A stretch of 64,000 nt of DNA from Deroplatys truncata (lineage: Eukaryota > Arthropoda > Insecta > Mantodea > Mantidae). Location: assembly GCA_030765065.1 (NCBI GenBank), contig CM060975.1:170100993-170164992 (forward strand), given 5' to 3'. The position numbers and the translations under genes are program-made. This document shows positions 12,001 through 23,379 of the stretch, one piece after another. Position 1 is the stretch's first letter. Every line of letters starts with the position of its first letter. The notes beneath the pieces are model-generated. The model worked only from the letters and a program-made list of their open reading frames with translations, was not told the origin of the DNA and searched no databases.

Positions 12001-12510
12001 AAATATTCAAATATAAAGATCCTAATATTGATAAAGACGAGATATTTCTCGGTTGAGGACAAACACTGAAATTGTCTGTCATCTATGTACAGCACCACCA
12101 TCAAGTTATTAAAAGACACACTACACTGCCAATAACGAACAAATCCCTGCTTATTGTGTCAAGTCTCTGTACTGTATTGTTTATCATTTTAATATGTGCA
12201 AGGAAAATATGCCCACATATCAGCTTGTGCAATTACTTGTTCATAACAAGGTCCTGGATCCTAATGTTATGTCCTATTTTAAGAATGTTCAAATTTGTTA
12301 CTTCACTTTTATTTATTTTTGTGTCTAAAATAATTTGAAACCTTAGCTTCCATTTTCGGTGGTGTCTTTTGCAGTTTGGGTGTTTTAAAGGCTGTTACGT
12401 AGCATTTAAGTGCCCATAGCTGGTGTATTTTAATTAATTAAAATTACTTTTCTCAACTTTGAATTTTGTTTCATATTAGAAATACTCCATATTATCGTAT
12501 TCCAATCCAC
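12001..12510. other. Gene-less spacer
   Basis: An 88-aa hydrophobic frame at 12072-12338 has no recognisable domain and matches T-rich composition. Nothing else seen. Confidence 0.5.
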
Positions 12511-12851
12511 ATTTCCCGGTAAACCACAAGGAGAGCTGAAATTGTATTGACCTAATAGTGGTTGAAACTATGAAGCCCGGGACTTCATACTTACAATATT
12601 GTAAGTCGCCATTGGGGTATGTCATCTCAATACAATTTGAGATCCCCTTGTGGTTTACCGGGAAAAATGCGAATCAGTTGGAGAATTTAATGACGTGCCG
12701 GCATGTTGCCATGGTAGCTCAGTAGTTAGAGCAACCGGACTGAGACCGGGAGATTCGTGGTTCAAATTCCTGCTATGGCATTGGATTTTTCAGTAGTCTG
12801 ATTCTACTTTTCCAACCTTGTCCAATACACGGCTCGTGTGGAAGAACAATT
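12511..12851 (+). repeat. Fold-back element with a tRNA-like unit (copy 1, left arm shortened)
   Basis: Seen: TTTCCCGGTAAACCACAAGG at 12512 returns as its reverse complement before 12664 (CCTTGTGGTTTACCGGGAAA), so the unit folds back. The right arm continues GCGAATCAG...GGAGAATTTAATG and a 73-nt tRNA-like sequence (12708-12780), then TTTTTCAGTAGTCTGATTCT and a tail ending GTGTGGAAGAACAATT. The left arm stops before the tRNA-like part. A 6-bp repeat ATTCCA (12499-12504 and 12853-12858) is only a weak target-duplication candidate. The same element with both tRNA arms is at 40001-40485. The terminal palindrome suggests snap-back replication or twin priming rather than normal SINE insertion. Confidence 0.8.
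12708..12780 (+). tRNA. tRNA-like sequence inside fold-back element (probable pseudogene)
   Basis: The acceptor stem pairs fully (GCCATGG with CTATGGC), the A box TAGCTCAGTAG and B box GGTTCAAATTC are close to consensus, and the D stem (GCTC/GAGC) forms. Against function: the anticodon loop ACTGAGA has C instead of U at position 33, and the T stem is mismatched. It most likely serves as an internal RNA polymerase III promoter of the repeat. Confidence 0.45.
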
Positions 12852-12854
12852 GAT

Positions 12855-13729
12855 TCCATTAACTATAATGTCCATAATATCGCTGCAAATTGTAAATATC
12901 TGTTTAATTTTAAGAGGACTTAAAAAAAACCGTGCATTCTAAAAGAAACTAGAGATCTCTTTGTTCTTGCGTCTCGGGTTTCATGTGACCTTCCTTCGCG
13001 TCTGGAGACAGCCTTTTGTGCTAAAATTACTGCTTCTAGGCCACCTTGTGCCGTATTGTTCGCTATCTCACTTGTATCTTTTCATGTGCTGTGGGGTAAA
13101 TATTAGCCTCTTTTTGTCTGACCTTCCATGCGTACCAAGAGCCCTCCAGCAAACCGCCGTACCTATCTGCATATTACTTCATGCTCTCAGCTCTGAATCT
13201 ACGCTACATTTTTATGTTTTGTTATTATCCTTCCCTTTCTTTTTCGTGCTTAATGGCCTTAATGTCCTCGAAATCACTGCATATAGTATCACTTTAATGG
13301 TATTCGTGGCTGCACATCCGCGCATGATGGAAACTACTGTATAATTTCGAACGTATCTCTGAATATACTTCCTTATGTTCATAATCCTGCGCATATGAAC
13401 TGGAAATACTGTTGAATTTCTTCATAACTTTCTTCCTAGAACACAAAAATGATGTAGTGCTATTCTTGGGGATTAATGTTATTATTATTGCTTTAGTGAT
13501 ATCTAAACACTTATAGACTAGGATGTAATCGCTTTTTCTTCATAATTTTCAATAAAAGAGATTCAGTTCTTCGAGCATTTCCACAGACCCTGCAGCGTTG
13601 CATCCCTATTCAATGGTGGAATTAGGTTTATATTAGTCTCCATGTCTAATTCGTAAGAAACGTTTTACGAAAATGTTGTGGCGGTTGCATTTTGATGATG
13701 CTTCTAACCCATTTATCATCTACAGCTCA
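12855..13729. other. Spacer with an unsupported 127-codon frame
   Basis: The plus-strand frame at 12961-13344 is rich in Leu, Phe and Cys and looks like translated pyrimidine-rich DNA; no signal peptide plus domain pattern or homology is visible. An antisense frame overlaps it. I do not call a gene. Confidence 0.45.

Positions 13730-13765
<36 letters not shown>
13730..13765. repeat. (TC)n microsatellite
   Basis: About 35 bases of TC repeats, broken once near its start (CTCCCTC). Confidence 0.95.
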
Positions 13766-13771
<6 letters not shown>

Positions 13772-14246
13772 TGAATTTCTAATCATAGCACGATCCATTA
13801 GGAGACACCATTTCTGATATTTCTTCTTGGTTTCAAGCTAAATATAACATCGCAAAAAACATAGAAACCATAAGGAGAAAAAAAATCGGTGAAACTCATC
13901 TCGGTCCCTTTTTCACTTTCGAAATCTAAATCTGTCCCATATACCAAGAAGGGGAAAGTTATATCATTTGCGTAATCCAAAAATGTAAGCAACCTAATTA
14001 ATTTCCAATTCATAATGAATAATTTCCCTTCTCATTTTTAACACTTAGGGCTTTAGCAGTCAGTATAAGACTGCTGAAAGGACATTGCAGTTTCATATTT
14101 TACCAACACCGTATCATACTAATCAAAAGAAAGATTTTGAAAAACACCAAAAAGCGTAAACTGTAATGACGTTTGTTCTTTTGCGAAGAGGTATTACCAA
14201 TGTCGCGGTCACAACCAACTACTTGTGCTCAGTCTGACTGGATCAA

Positions 14247-14625
14247 GTTGGGTTGTTGACAGTGTATGCTACGGGACTGAGTTGGGTTGACGATGTATGC
14301 TACGGGACTGAGTTGGGTTGTTGACAGTATATGTTACGGGCCCGAGTTGGGTTGTTGCCAGTATATGTTACGGGCCCGAGTTGGGTTGTTGACAGTATAT
14401 GTTATCGGCCCGAGTTGGTTTGTTGACATGTATGCTACGGGACTGAGTTTGGTTGTTGACAGTGTATGCTATGGGACGGAGTTGGGTTATTGACAGAGTA
14501 TATTACGGAACCGGGTTTGGTTGTTAACAGTGTATGCTACGGGAGTGAGTTTGGTTGTTGACAGTCTATACTACAGGACTGATTTGGGTTGTTGAAAGTG
14601 TATGCTACGGAACTGATTTTGGGAT
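14247..14625 (+). repeat. 34-bp minisatellite, about 11 units
   Basis: Consensus unit of about 34 bp: GTTGGGTTGTTGACAGTATA followed by TGCTACGGGACTGA. Eleven head-to-tail units can be followed, several with 1-3 base deletions and two adjacent ones sharing GGGCCCGA instead of GGGACTGA, a sign of local unit duplication. A 68-aa frame at 14287-14493 simply translates the repeat with frame changes. Confidence 0.9.
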
Positions 14626-15510
14626 GTTCACATTTTACTCACGAAAATAACGGAGTCAGGATGCATAAAAATCTATCACCATTACAATCTAGGTGAATGG
14701 ACTACATTTTTCTCCACGTAGTTGTGCAAGTGATTGGAAGGGGTTAATTTCATTCGCGAAAAGGAAGTCGTATGTGCAACACAATTTTGGGAACCGGCGA
14801 ATCATTGATGTTACCTAGTCTACTCGGCTAATATGTAGCAATTTAATTATAGTTGCAGTTTAACTACAAAAATCACAATTGCATTCTAATACATTCCTAA
14901 TCTAATAAGGCAGTTGTATTAAGAAAGAAATATTGAAGGGTATTAAAGGGAGTAATTCGTAAAGGTGGGACGGTTAATCAAGCAACCTTTTGATTTAATC
15001 TGGTGGAGTATTTTATGGACAAGTTAGTAGTATATTCCCATAAAAGTGCGGAAGTGTGTCGTTGAAGAATGAGAAAGAGTTTGAAAATACGAGACATATG
15101 TACTGCATACTGTTTTTTGGAGGATGTGGATAATAGAAATAGTCGACGAATAATACAAAATAGTACTTAAACGAAAATAAAATTAATACCTTTTACCAGC
15201 TCTTGCACATGTTAATTCCTGAATGCAAAGTGGCTATGGCTTTTAAAATCTCAATCACTAGGCACTCATACCTAGCTGCTGCATGAATTGAGTCACAAAT
15301 AAATATTAATATTAACAATAATATAGTAAATATTCAGAAATTAAGAGGAAGTAGCGGTGAAGGTGAGATTTAAATTATAAAATTCAACTATCAAACGTGA
15401 TTATATTACTTGTGTGCAATAATAAAAGCATCAACATTTAGAAGTTTTAATATAGGTCATGCATACAAGTGTAGTAGAATTAGACAAAACACGCAGTAGA
15501 CTACAAGCAC
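14626..15510. other. AT-rich spacer
   Basis: No frame, RNA or repeat recognised. Confidence 0.5.
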
Positions 15511-16000
15511 TGAGCGAGATGGCTCCGCGAAACGTGTGAGGGCCGATTCGGAAATTCGCGGATTCGATTCCCGTTGACCGCCTACTGACTTTCGGTTTTT
15601 CGTGGTTTTACCTGTTCGGTAGGCGAATGCTGGGATGGTTCCTCATCTACGACGATTTCCCTTTCTTCCATTTCCTTCTCATGTTTCTAGGTTTCGTGGC
15701 TTGTAGCGGCCCCGAATGATGACGCGGATGCTTGCTCAAAGGAAAGTGTATTCCCCGTGGACACTAGGTCGACTGTTCATTCATCGCCATGTCTTGGCAG
15801 CTGTAGCAATGGACGATTCTTCGATCTTGAAACCGTTAGGGACTTCCACGCATCTCTGTGGCCAGTCTGCCTAAGGCCTGTAATCTCCTGTAGTACCTTC
15901 ACCTCATCCCATCCTCCTGGGGAGTGATAGCCGCAATAGATCTATATAGGTCGCAGTGTGTGACGGTCCCCCTTCTTTATATAATCTATACCTATAGGCT
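15511..16000 (+). repeat. SINE-A copy, tRNA-headed
   Basis: Seen: the head GCGAGATGGCTCCGCG (A-box region), B box GCGGATTCGATTCCC, then TTTTTCGTGGTTTTACCTGT, CGGTAGGCGAATGCTGGGAT and a ~470-bp body ending near TATACCTATAGG. The same architecture recurs at 43836-44330 (same body) and, with a different 3' half, at 33896-34470 (reverse) and 61509-62075. Known: long tRNA-derived SINEs with shared heads and exchangeable tails are common in insects. No clear TSD. Confidence 0.8.
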
Positions 16001-16777
16001 ACCAGCACAGAATTGACAAAACTTAACTTCCACTGTGGCAGCATGAAGGGGAACTGGATAAAGGAAAGTTCTATCTTTTGAAAAAGCAGTTTTCATATTT
16101 AAAATCCGTTTCAGGTGTTTTACAGACGATATTTGTCATTTTTATATGAATAAATGATACAGCAACATCGTGTTAAAGCTTGATTTTAATATAAGTACAA
16201 AATTTATAGAGATTGCTCGTGGTTTTACTAAAACACGTGTTGTTTAAATATCATGGAATCCGTTTTTATAATGAATGCAAACCTATTTCGAAATCATTTT
16301 CGAGCTGATTATTCTGTGAAAATTATGCCTATCTATTATTCTTCGTATGTATATTCGTCATATACCACGCTTAGCTTGTTATTAAATTTCTAAAGAAATA
16401 AGAAATTAAAACAGTTTCTACCTTAACTTTAGGGTGTACCGATGCCTCAAAGCTAAGATATTTGTTAAAAAAGAAAGTTTTCACTCATATTAATAGGTAA
16501 GCTAGACTGCACGTAAACCAGCCGATACATCTAGTTACCAATAGTATTTTCCCTTACCTATTGTTGGCAGAAACCTCATGATTTGGTGTTCAAATTTCAG
16601 TTAGTGCAATTCAGATTTATGACATTACTTTATCTGATGTACATTTTACAGATGTTAAAGTGCCGGTTCCATATCTTCTAAACTTTCCGAGATATTAATT
16701 TTCAAGAACCTTTTGCAATATTTTGGAATCAGGGTACCACGATGGACATTTTGAAAAGCTTAAGCTATAAATAAGGA
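16001..16777. other. AT-rich spacer
   Basis: No gene or element recognised. A CCGAGATAT word near 16687 recalls the interior of R900 but the context does not extend. Confidence 0.5.
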
Positions 16778-17592
16778 TACTTTCTACTTATCTAGTAGAG
16801 AAAGTATTACATTCAAACCCAAAATTCGATGCCGTGGTTTCTTCGGAAAAACACGTTTTGAGACTTCAAAAAGTTATCTTTAGTAAAGCACCAGCCTGTG
16901 TGTGTTTGTTTTTCTTTATTTGTTTCTGCAAACAGCATAGCTTAAAATTGAAAAGTCAGATAAATACCAAAGTTGGCATTTAGTTGCACATGAAGATTTT
17001 CAAACATTTACATGGAGAAATTATGTTATTTTTTGTTTTTCTTAAAAGTTGTTCTAATGGTATTGATTCCAATAACATACATTTAAGATGGTTTCAAGAC
17101 AAATGAAACGTTTATTTGAAGTTTCTGGCTAGATACAGCCTGTGAAATCTATTATTCTTAAGGACTTCTGCGTAAGTATTCAATCCTAAGAAGTAGACCA
17201 AATCTTACTAAACAAAAACTTCAGATCTCATTAAAGCATACAATTTATGTCAACTGGTGTTTGTGGCGTTAACCACTTCGGAGATATTCTTTGTTGTTAA
17301 TTTGATTTTTCAAGTACTTTTTATGTACTTCTCTCAACTGCAAAGCGCTATTCGTTTTTTATTTTTCCCCAAGGAAAACTGCACTTCAAAGCCATCACAT
17401 AGAGCCCGACTTTGAAAAGATTTGAGTACCGCTTTAGCTATTCGTCTTATACCTACAACGAAATATTATGTAAATGCGTAATGAAAGCTAATCGGCATTA
17501 ACAAGAATTAGATAGAAGAATAAGCTCTTAAAAGAATAGTTTGTAGAGGAATGGGTAGGGAGAGTCATGTGAATGCGCCAATCGTATTATAT
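16778..17592 (+). repeat. R900 repeat copy, diverged
   Basis: Starts TACTTTCTACTTATCTAGTA, passes through CCCAAAATTCGATGCCG and AACAGCATAGCTTAAAATTG, and ends GGTAGGGAGAGTCATGTGAA. The TG tract is reduced to TGTGTGTG. More diverged from the family consensus than most copies, so probably old. Confidence 0.8.
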
Positions 17593-18468
17593 GTTGCCTC
17601 CTTAAAACTAAAGACTAATGTTCATCTGTTTCTTATACTTTTCCAGAGTAAGAGTAAATAAGTATACTTTTAAAAGCAAAGCTGTAATCACGGAACTAGA
17701 GTAGGTACCTGTTTTAATTACGAAAGAAAGCACTACTGCTGTGCGGTTCAAATCTCTTGACGTTTCGTGACAACTAACACGGAATGACCGCACGGTTGCC
17801 AAACTTCACTTTGCTTCGTTAAAGCGTTACGCGTTTGTTATAATGCCATCGCAATGTTCACTTAAAAACTACAGGAAAACAAGAAGAGACACGATAATGA
17901 AAATGTCATACAGACATAGAGAATTAAAAATCATACCTTTCTGTGCGTCCTTTGTTATTCAAGTGACACAGCTAACGACATATCATCTTCCTAGATATCG
18001 CGTTTATCATGAAATTCAAAAACACTGCACCGTACAACATCTTTTTCGAAGTCTTTCGATTTGTCACTCTCTTAGGTAAGCGTATATTTTATCGGCGATG
18101 TAAACAATTTCGCGGCTCCCTCTGCGGTACCCTTTTTCGCTTCCCCACACTCACGTGAAACAGTGATGTACTTAATCAGCACGCCTCAGCCGTAAGTTCT
18201 TGAATTTTATGAAATTAAGTTTTTTGCATTTTTTTTTACTTTTTAAACAAATTATATACACTGAAGACAACAGCCCTAAACTTACTGCTACATCCGCTGG
18301 TACTACTGGGCTTAATAAGCAAATTTTCATGAAAGAATTAAGTTTAAAAACGCTAGGACAAAGCCTACCATGTAAGAACTGAGTACACCGCAACTGAATT
18401 CACAACTGAGTCGCTTAACCTTCCAGCAAGAATGCTGTAAAAATTACACCAGCAGTATTTTTGCTTTG
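17593..18468. other. Spacer with short unsupported frames
   Basis: Small frames at 17608-17802, 17843-18079 and 18172-18393 overlap on opposite strands and show no domain. No RNA or element recognised. Confidence 0.45.
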
Positions 18469-19313
18469 TTAATATATTATCAATGTTTTTAACATTGAGC
18501 TATCACATCTATGGTGCAATGAATTCCACTGTTCACGCTTCTTCGAGAATATGATGACAATTGCTGATTCTTTGCTTAAAGTTCTCAGTTGGATTATTCC
18601 TTTTATGGCTTTTTCTTTTGTAGTGCATTCCAAGTAACGAGGTGATGAATTTTGTAAAATGCACAAAACTCTTTTGTTATGCAGGTTACGTGATTGGCTC
18701 CAAGATTCGAGATTGTGCAGAAGTAAGCATAATAACCAAACTCCGATTTTAACCGGGTTCATGAACCGGTGCTTCATGAATAAATGTGGATTTTCGCTGG
18801 CCCAATAGCGTGAGTTATTTGAGTTCACATAGCCGGATAAAGGGAATCAGGCTTCATCTCTGAACCATATTATGGACAATAAGGCAGGATCTTGCATAAT
18901 AAACGCCTGAAACCAACGACAATAATTCAGTCGTCTATCCTTATCTGGTTCCTGTAACTGATGGACAACTGTAATCCTATACGTCTTTAGACCTGCACTT
19001 TTCACAGCTCTCTCACACATTGAGTAGCTGCGCCCTGTCTGCAGCAAACGTATTAATGATGTTTTGGGTGACTGACCCAGTCGTGCTCTTACATCAGCAA
19101 CAACCGTGGGAAGCCTAGATGAACGAGTTTTACCTTTTTCACTCACCAGAGATCAAGTTGTTTCCAATTTGTTTACCAGTCCCAGTATTGTGTTTTTTGG
19201 GGAGGATTCCGAACACCAAATTCTCTCTGGTGGGCCCTTTGAGTAGCTGTAATTGAGTTCGTAATCCAGTATTGCTTTACAAGGAAGAGTCGTTCATTTA
19301 ATGTGTACTCCAT
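18469..19313 (-). pseudogene. Truncated Tc1/mariner-type (DUF4817-like) transposase
   Basis: Read on the minus strand from ATG at 19313: MEYTLNERLFLVKQYWITNS and ATQRAHQREFGVRNPP form the N-terminal helix-turn-helix typical of this family. A frameshift and stop follow near 19150-19190. Then come a second HTH-like region (RLGQSPKTSLIRLLQTGRSY), DRRLNYCRWFQAF, WFRDEA carrying the first catalytic Asp (18847-18858), and NSNNSRYWASENPHLF with KIGVWLL (about 18725-18800). After that homology stops; the second and third catalytic residues are missing, and the remaining open frame to 18469 is not recognisable transposase. Dead, 3'-truncated copy. Confidence 0.75.
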
Positions 19314-19525
19314 TTTCACGTTGACTAGAACAAAATCTCAATAACAGTAGTCGACAATAAAACTAACGCTTACGAATAAGACATCAACATCTGTGCATCT
19401 AGTGACAGGCAATCAAAACTCCAGAACATTCTGCTTAATTTATTGATAAAATTGGTGCATTGAGTGAATTTCGTACGGAATAATTAAAGAAAGAAATGTG
19501 TCAGTTCTTCATAAATCACCCTGTA
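18725..19525 (-). mobile_element. Remnant of Tc1/mariner-type element, one TIR kept
   Basis: The 5' end (right side) reads, on the minus strand, TACAGGGTGATTTATGAAGA from 19525, a typical terminus of this group, followed by about 210 bases of leader and then the transposase start. No matching TACAGGGTG terminus is found to the left, so the other end was deleted or lost in rearrangement near 18.7 kb. Confidence 0.65.
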
Positions 19526-21515
19526 TGACTAAAAGCCTCCGTTTAAACATCACGAAGGCTAACTATAAATTAATGGCAAATCATTGGGTGTAAAAATATT
19601 ATTCTCTTCTGTACTTGTTCAAGAAAACATCACCTTTATCTTAACTAATTATTGATTTTCTGAAATATGAAATACGCATGCGCGCACATGATACTGCAAT
19701 TAGAGTTTTAACAGCGGCGAGGTGTGTTGCCGTATGAGGCAACGCTGCATTGCTACTATTCGCCAGAGCCGTATTAGTGGACACGGCTCAAACGTCGAGA
19801 TTTGGACCGCATAATAGATTACCTTATCACGCTAGTACTTATACTGAAGATTTAAACAGACTGAAGAAAACTCCACTGTGTGTAACATTAGCAATAATTA
19901 AATATGCTAAAAGAATAGTTTGCCGGAAAAGCGGAATCAAGCTGTAAGTTCCCTATCACTTATTAGGATTCGAACCAAATCACCCTAAAGAAGCCAAAAA
20001 TACCAATAGATCATGAATATAAAAAGTTAGGATTTTTATCTTAAAGCAAAAAGAAGTGGGAAATGATCTGTGGAAGATTTTGTTAAAATTTAGGGCAACA
20101 TTGCCTTAATTTCGCATTTCTTGTAATGGTCGTCTTTAGGATTTTATAATCATAAAACTGTTTCCATAGGTTACGCTTTATTTTATAACTTAACTAGATG
20201 GCTTTCCCGACATTGTGTGGATAGATTTCTAAACTCGAATGACAATTTAATTAACTTCGTTTACCTCCCCCTCCCGTTCTTTATAAAGTATTGTAGAATG
20301 ATCTAGAATACTTTTGAAAAATTTTCTGATTCTCACACTAAAGCAATGTCTGACTTCCTTAAACTCCCCCGACAGTCACCGAAGTTCTGGAAATGCTGCA
20401 TAGCCACCTTTTGCAGTGGGATAATCTTCGTTCGGAATGGTCGAGTAATTTATTAGATAATCACAGTAGGTAAAATGACAAACCTTTTGTCCCATAATTA
20501 ATAAATGACATAATGCCTACATTGTTTTAAAAATAACCTTTACATATACGACGAAATAGAGATGAAAGTGGTGAATGCGAAAATCTCAGCATTTGTTAGC
20601 TCTAAAGGCCCACCAAGTTAACTGTTTTGGACAAGAAATAGTCTGTAACCTTTGAGAAAATAATCTTCTCAGCTGTTAATTACAGGTTAGCATATCCTAT
20701 TAGCGAAAAACAAAGGAAATAAAACAAAACTTACTTCTATGAGAGTCATTAAACTATTGTAGCATGGGTATCGCATGTGTACCGTACCGTTATAAGCAAA
20801 TTGAATTCTCTTCCGTCGTTATAATGGCGTTACTATACTCTCCTAGAGACGCTGAGGAGGCAAAACAATACGAATGTTACGCTTAACTTTCGTTCTAAAA
20901 TGTGTTCAAAATTATGTTTCTCTGCCCTTAAGCAAACCTGGCATCTGTTGAGTACATTAGTGAATACTCGACGAGATTTCTGCAGTCAAAATATTGGAAA
21001 ATGCACGCCGAAAACTGTCTTTTAATTCGTCGAGAGTATGGAGATTCATCGAATCAACCTTTATCTTCACACATTACCTACAAGACAATGATGTGGATTA
21101 AATTTGGTGAGCGAATGTACCATTTAATTATATACTTTGTCATCAAAACACTGTAATGCACCTTAGTGCTCTTCTTCGACTACTTTCCACGACAGCCCAT
21201 GACTAGTCTAATATTTCCTCGATTAAAATTGTTGGCTGTCTATGTTTCGTTTTACCAAAACGACCTAAGCTATTAAAGTTTTCTAACAGCCTATAAATTG
21301 TGAATTTTTCGGGAATGGTAGCACCACAGAAATTCTATAGAAATTTAATCTGGCTTTATCTACACGTGTCACTGTGTTCGAGCAAATGTGAACACAATTA
21401 ATACACGCTATTGTGTATAATACAAGCTGTAGTGTACTGTCGGATAAGTATACACCAGAATGATTACACACAGTAAGTAAAATAAATAAACAGCTTCACA
21501 TCACAATATTCTCAC
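19526..21515. other. Two kilobases without a recognised gene
   Basis: Contains a small GC-richer patch near 19710-19800 with the short palindrome TTGCC-GTAT-GAGGCAA and scattered unsupported frames (19750-19947, 21283-21471). No repeat family of this window is present. Confidence 0.45.
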
Positions 21516-22368
21516 TATACGAGGGCGGATTGATAAGTCAGTGACTTTTTAAAGAAAATAACAGTTTTATTTCTGAGCATAGTCTCGTATCAATTCGATA
21601 CACGTCAAAAACTTCTCCAATTTTTTAACTCTTCCAAAAAAATAATATTTTTCAAAGTATACACAATATGAGGTTGTTTCTGCCATGATGTGTTCACTGG
21701 ACGTGAATGTCTTCCCAGCGAACAATTTTTCAGGTTTGCGAAGAGGAAGAAGTCGCTCGAAGCCAAATCTGGGGAATATGGTGGCTGAGGTAGCAGTTCG
21801 TAGCTCAATTCCACAAACTTTACGATGACAAAGGCTGACATGTGTACGGGTGCATTATCTTGGTGAAAGAGAACCTTTCTCATACTCAAAAATTCGTGCA
21901 GAATGTTATACCCGTTCACTCGAGATGTTTACGGTCTTGGCTATCCCACTGATTTTCCAACACAATATCCTGAACTGCGTTCACCATTTCTTCTCTTGTG
22001 ACCTCAACAGGTCGTCCTGTGCGCACAGCATCTCTTGTGTTCGAACGACCACATCGAAATTCTGTGAACCACTTGTGAACCATGCCATGTGATGAAGCAA
22101 AATCCCCATAATACTTGTTCAGCTTTTGTTCCGTTTCCTTCACCGTTTTACCACCCAAAAGTAGTACTTTATCAAAACACGAAATTCCTTTTCTCCATTC
22201 TCTACGAAGCAACACACATCTGCTTATTTTAGACGCTCTCAACAATGTTCTACGAAGCAAATTGCGAATTTCTGCGATTATACCCACAATAGATGTGACT
22301 TGGGTGCAAACAAGAAACCTGCGATTAGAACGCTATCTCTCGTCAAAGTCTTATCAATCCTCTCATAT
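21516..22368 (-). mobile_element. Internally deleted mariner element
   Basis: Ends read TATACGAGGGCGGATTGATA at left and, reverse-complemented, TATATGAGAGGATTGATAAG at right, giving about 28-bp TIRs with a 2-base gap; both ends start TATA, compatible with a TA duplication. Length is about 0.85 kb against about 1.3 kb usual for mariner. The transposase on the minus strand has its centre removed, so this is a MITE-like deletion derivative that may have been mobilised in trans. Confidence 0.85.
21605..22287 (-). pseudogene. Mariner transposase with catalytic centre deleted
   Basis: N-terminal part (22287 down to about 21930): WRKGISCFDKVLLLGGKTVK, SHGMVHKWFTEFRCGRSNT and AVRTGRPVEVT are the paired HTH region and GRP linker of mariner. 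The frame then jumps at about 21915-21935 straight to RKVLFHQDNAPVHMSAF and PPYSPDLASSDFFLF, the second and third aspartates of the D,D34D catalytic triad. The segment carrying the first Asp (TxDETW in relatives) and about 140 residues around it is gone. There is no functional transposase. Confidence 0.85.
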
Positions 22369-22837
22369 ACATCATGCAAACACCGTTAGAACGAATTGCA
22401 TCACTGTTAGCCACTGCAGGCGTCTTAGCTAGGCTACTGCAGGGCAGATCATTCAACCTAATAACAGTTACGAGTCGCTAAACCGGTAATAGAGTGAGTA
22501 TTCAGCGGCTTAGCACACGCTAAGACATGTTACACGTCAACAAGATCCGAGCTTGAGGAAATAGCGCTGTCGTGTTCATCATTTGTTTATGACATATTAC
22601 AAAATAGAATCAGCACAACATACAGTCAACACTAGCAGGTAAATGCATGCAGTAGTTCGGTGTCTCATGATTAAAAAAATAGTCATTATATTGGGAGTGA
22701 CTATTTATACTTCAACTGAAACGCTCCTCTTGGAAGGTGGCCGTAGTGTGTATTTGCCAGCAACGCATATTTTACAATGCACCTTGTCGGTATTAATAGG
22801 TTTAATGACAACATATATATGTTTTAGTTCAATCAGC
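22369..22837. other. Spacer
   Basis: A 96-aa frame at 22643-22933 runs from here into the downstream SINE and is not supported. Nothing else recognised. Confidence 0.5.
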
Positions 22838-22848
22838 TTTAAGTTTAC

Positions 22849-23123
22849 CATTGTCTACCGTAGTCTAGGGGACCATGCTATCCTCTGGTTTCCGACTTCG
22901 CGGGTTCAAACCCGGCGGAGGACGATGGATTAGCATGGCTTCCTTCTAAAGGGAAGTAAAAGCCTGTGATGGTCCTTGTCGTTGATTTACGGCATGTAAA
23001 AGAATCTGAAGCCTAATAAGGAGGCCTCTGAGTAAAATTCCGGTCTTTTACGACGCCCAATATACAATGAGACGCTAAGAACCATAGCAGTTAAAGAGCG
23101 TCCGTAAATAAAACTCAATTTCA
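22849..23123 (+). repeat. SINE-B copy with target duplication
   Basis: tRNA-like head with A-box-like TAGTCTAGGGG and B box GGTTCAAACCC, then GGAGGACGATGGATTAGCAT, TTCCGGTCTTTTACGACGCC, GACGCTAAGAACCATAGCAG and the tail GCGTCCGTAAATAAAACTCA. Flanked by TTTAAGTTTAC (22838-22848) and TTTAAAGTTTAC (23124-23135), a target duplication with one indel. Related copies: 26395-26597, 44665-44957 (reverse), 51739-51999 (reverse). Confidence 0.85.
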
Positions 23124-23379
23124 TTTAAAGTTTACTCCAGGTTTCTAAGCTGCGCGGTATGCAGAATGCAGGCGCTTATTATAAGTTCATTTCTAGGCTT
23201 CTTACCATAGTCCTTTGCTTTTGTGAGCAAACATTTAGCCCAGAATTCCTTTGACTCCTCTTTAACATTTTAATCCGGTGCGAAAATGTTATAAGTGTAG
23301 CCTTAAGAAACCTACAAAGCTTGAAAAGTATATTCACTCGGTCTTCTCTTTGGCGTAACACTTTGACTAGTCTTAACGT

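Noticed and set aside
12708-12780. Functional tRNA gene
   Set aside because: C33 in the anticodon loop and T-stem mismatches, and location inside a repeat.
12961-13344. Membrane protein of 127 aa
   Set aside because: Hydrophobicity follows from T-rich DNA; no family pattern, no conserved start context.
14287-14493. Repeat-containing 68-aa protein
   Set aside because: It is the 34-bp minisatellite translated; the unit length is not a multiple of three and indels break the period.
18469-18720. Continuation of the Tc1-type transposase to 18469
   Set aside because: Expected second and third Asp motifs do not appear after KIGVWLL; the open frame continues by chance.
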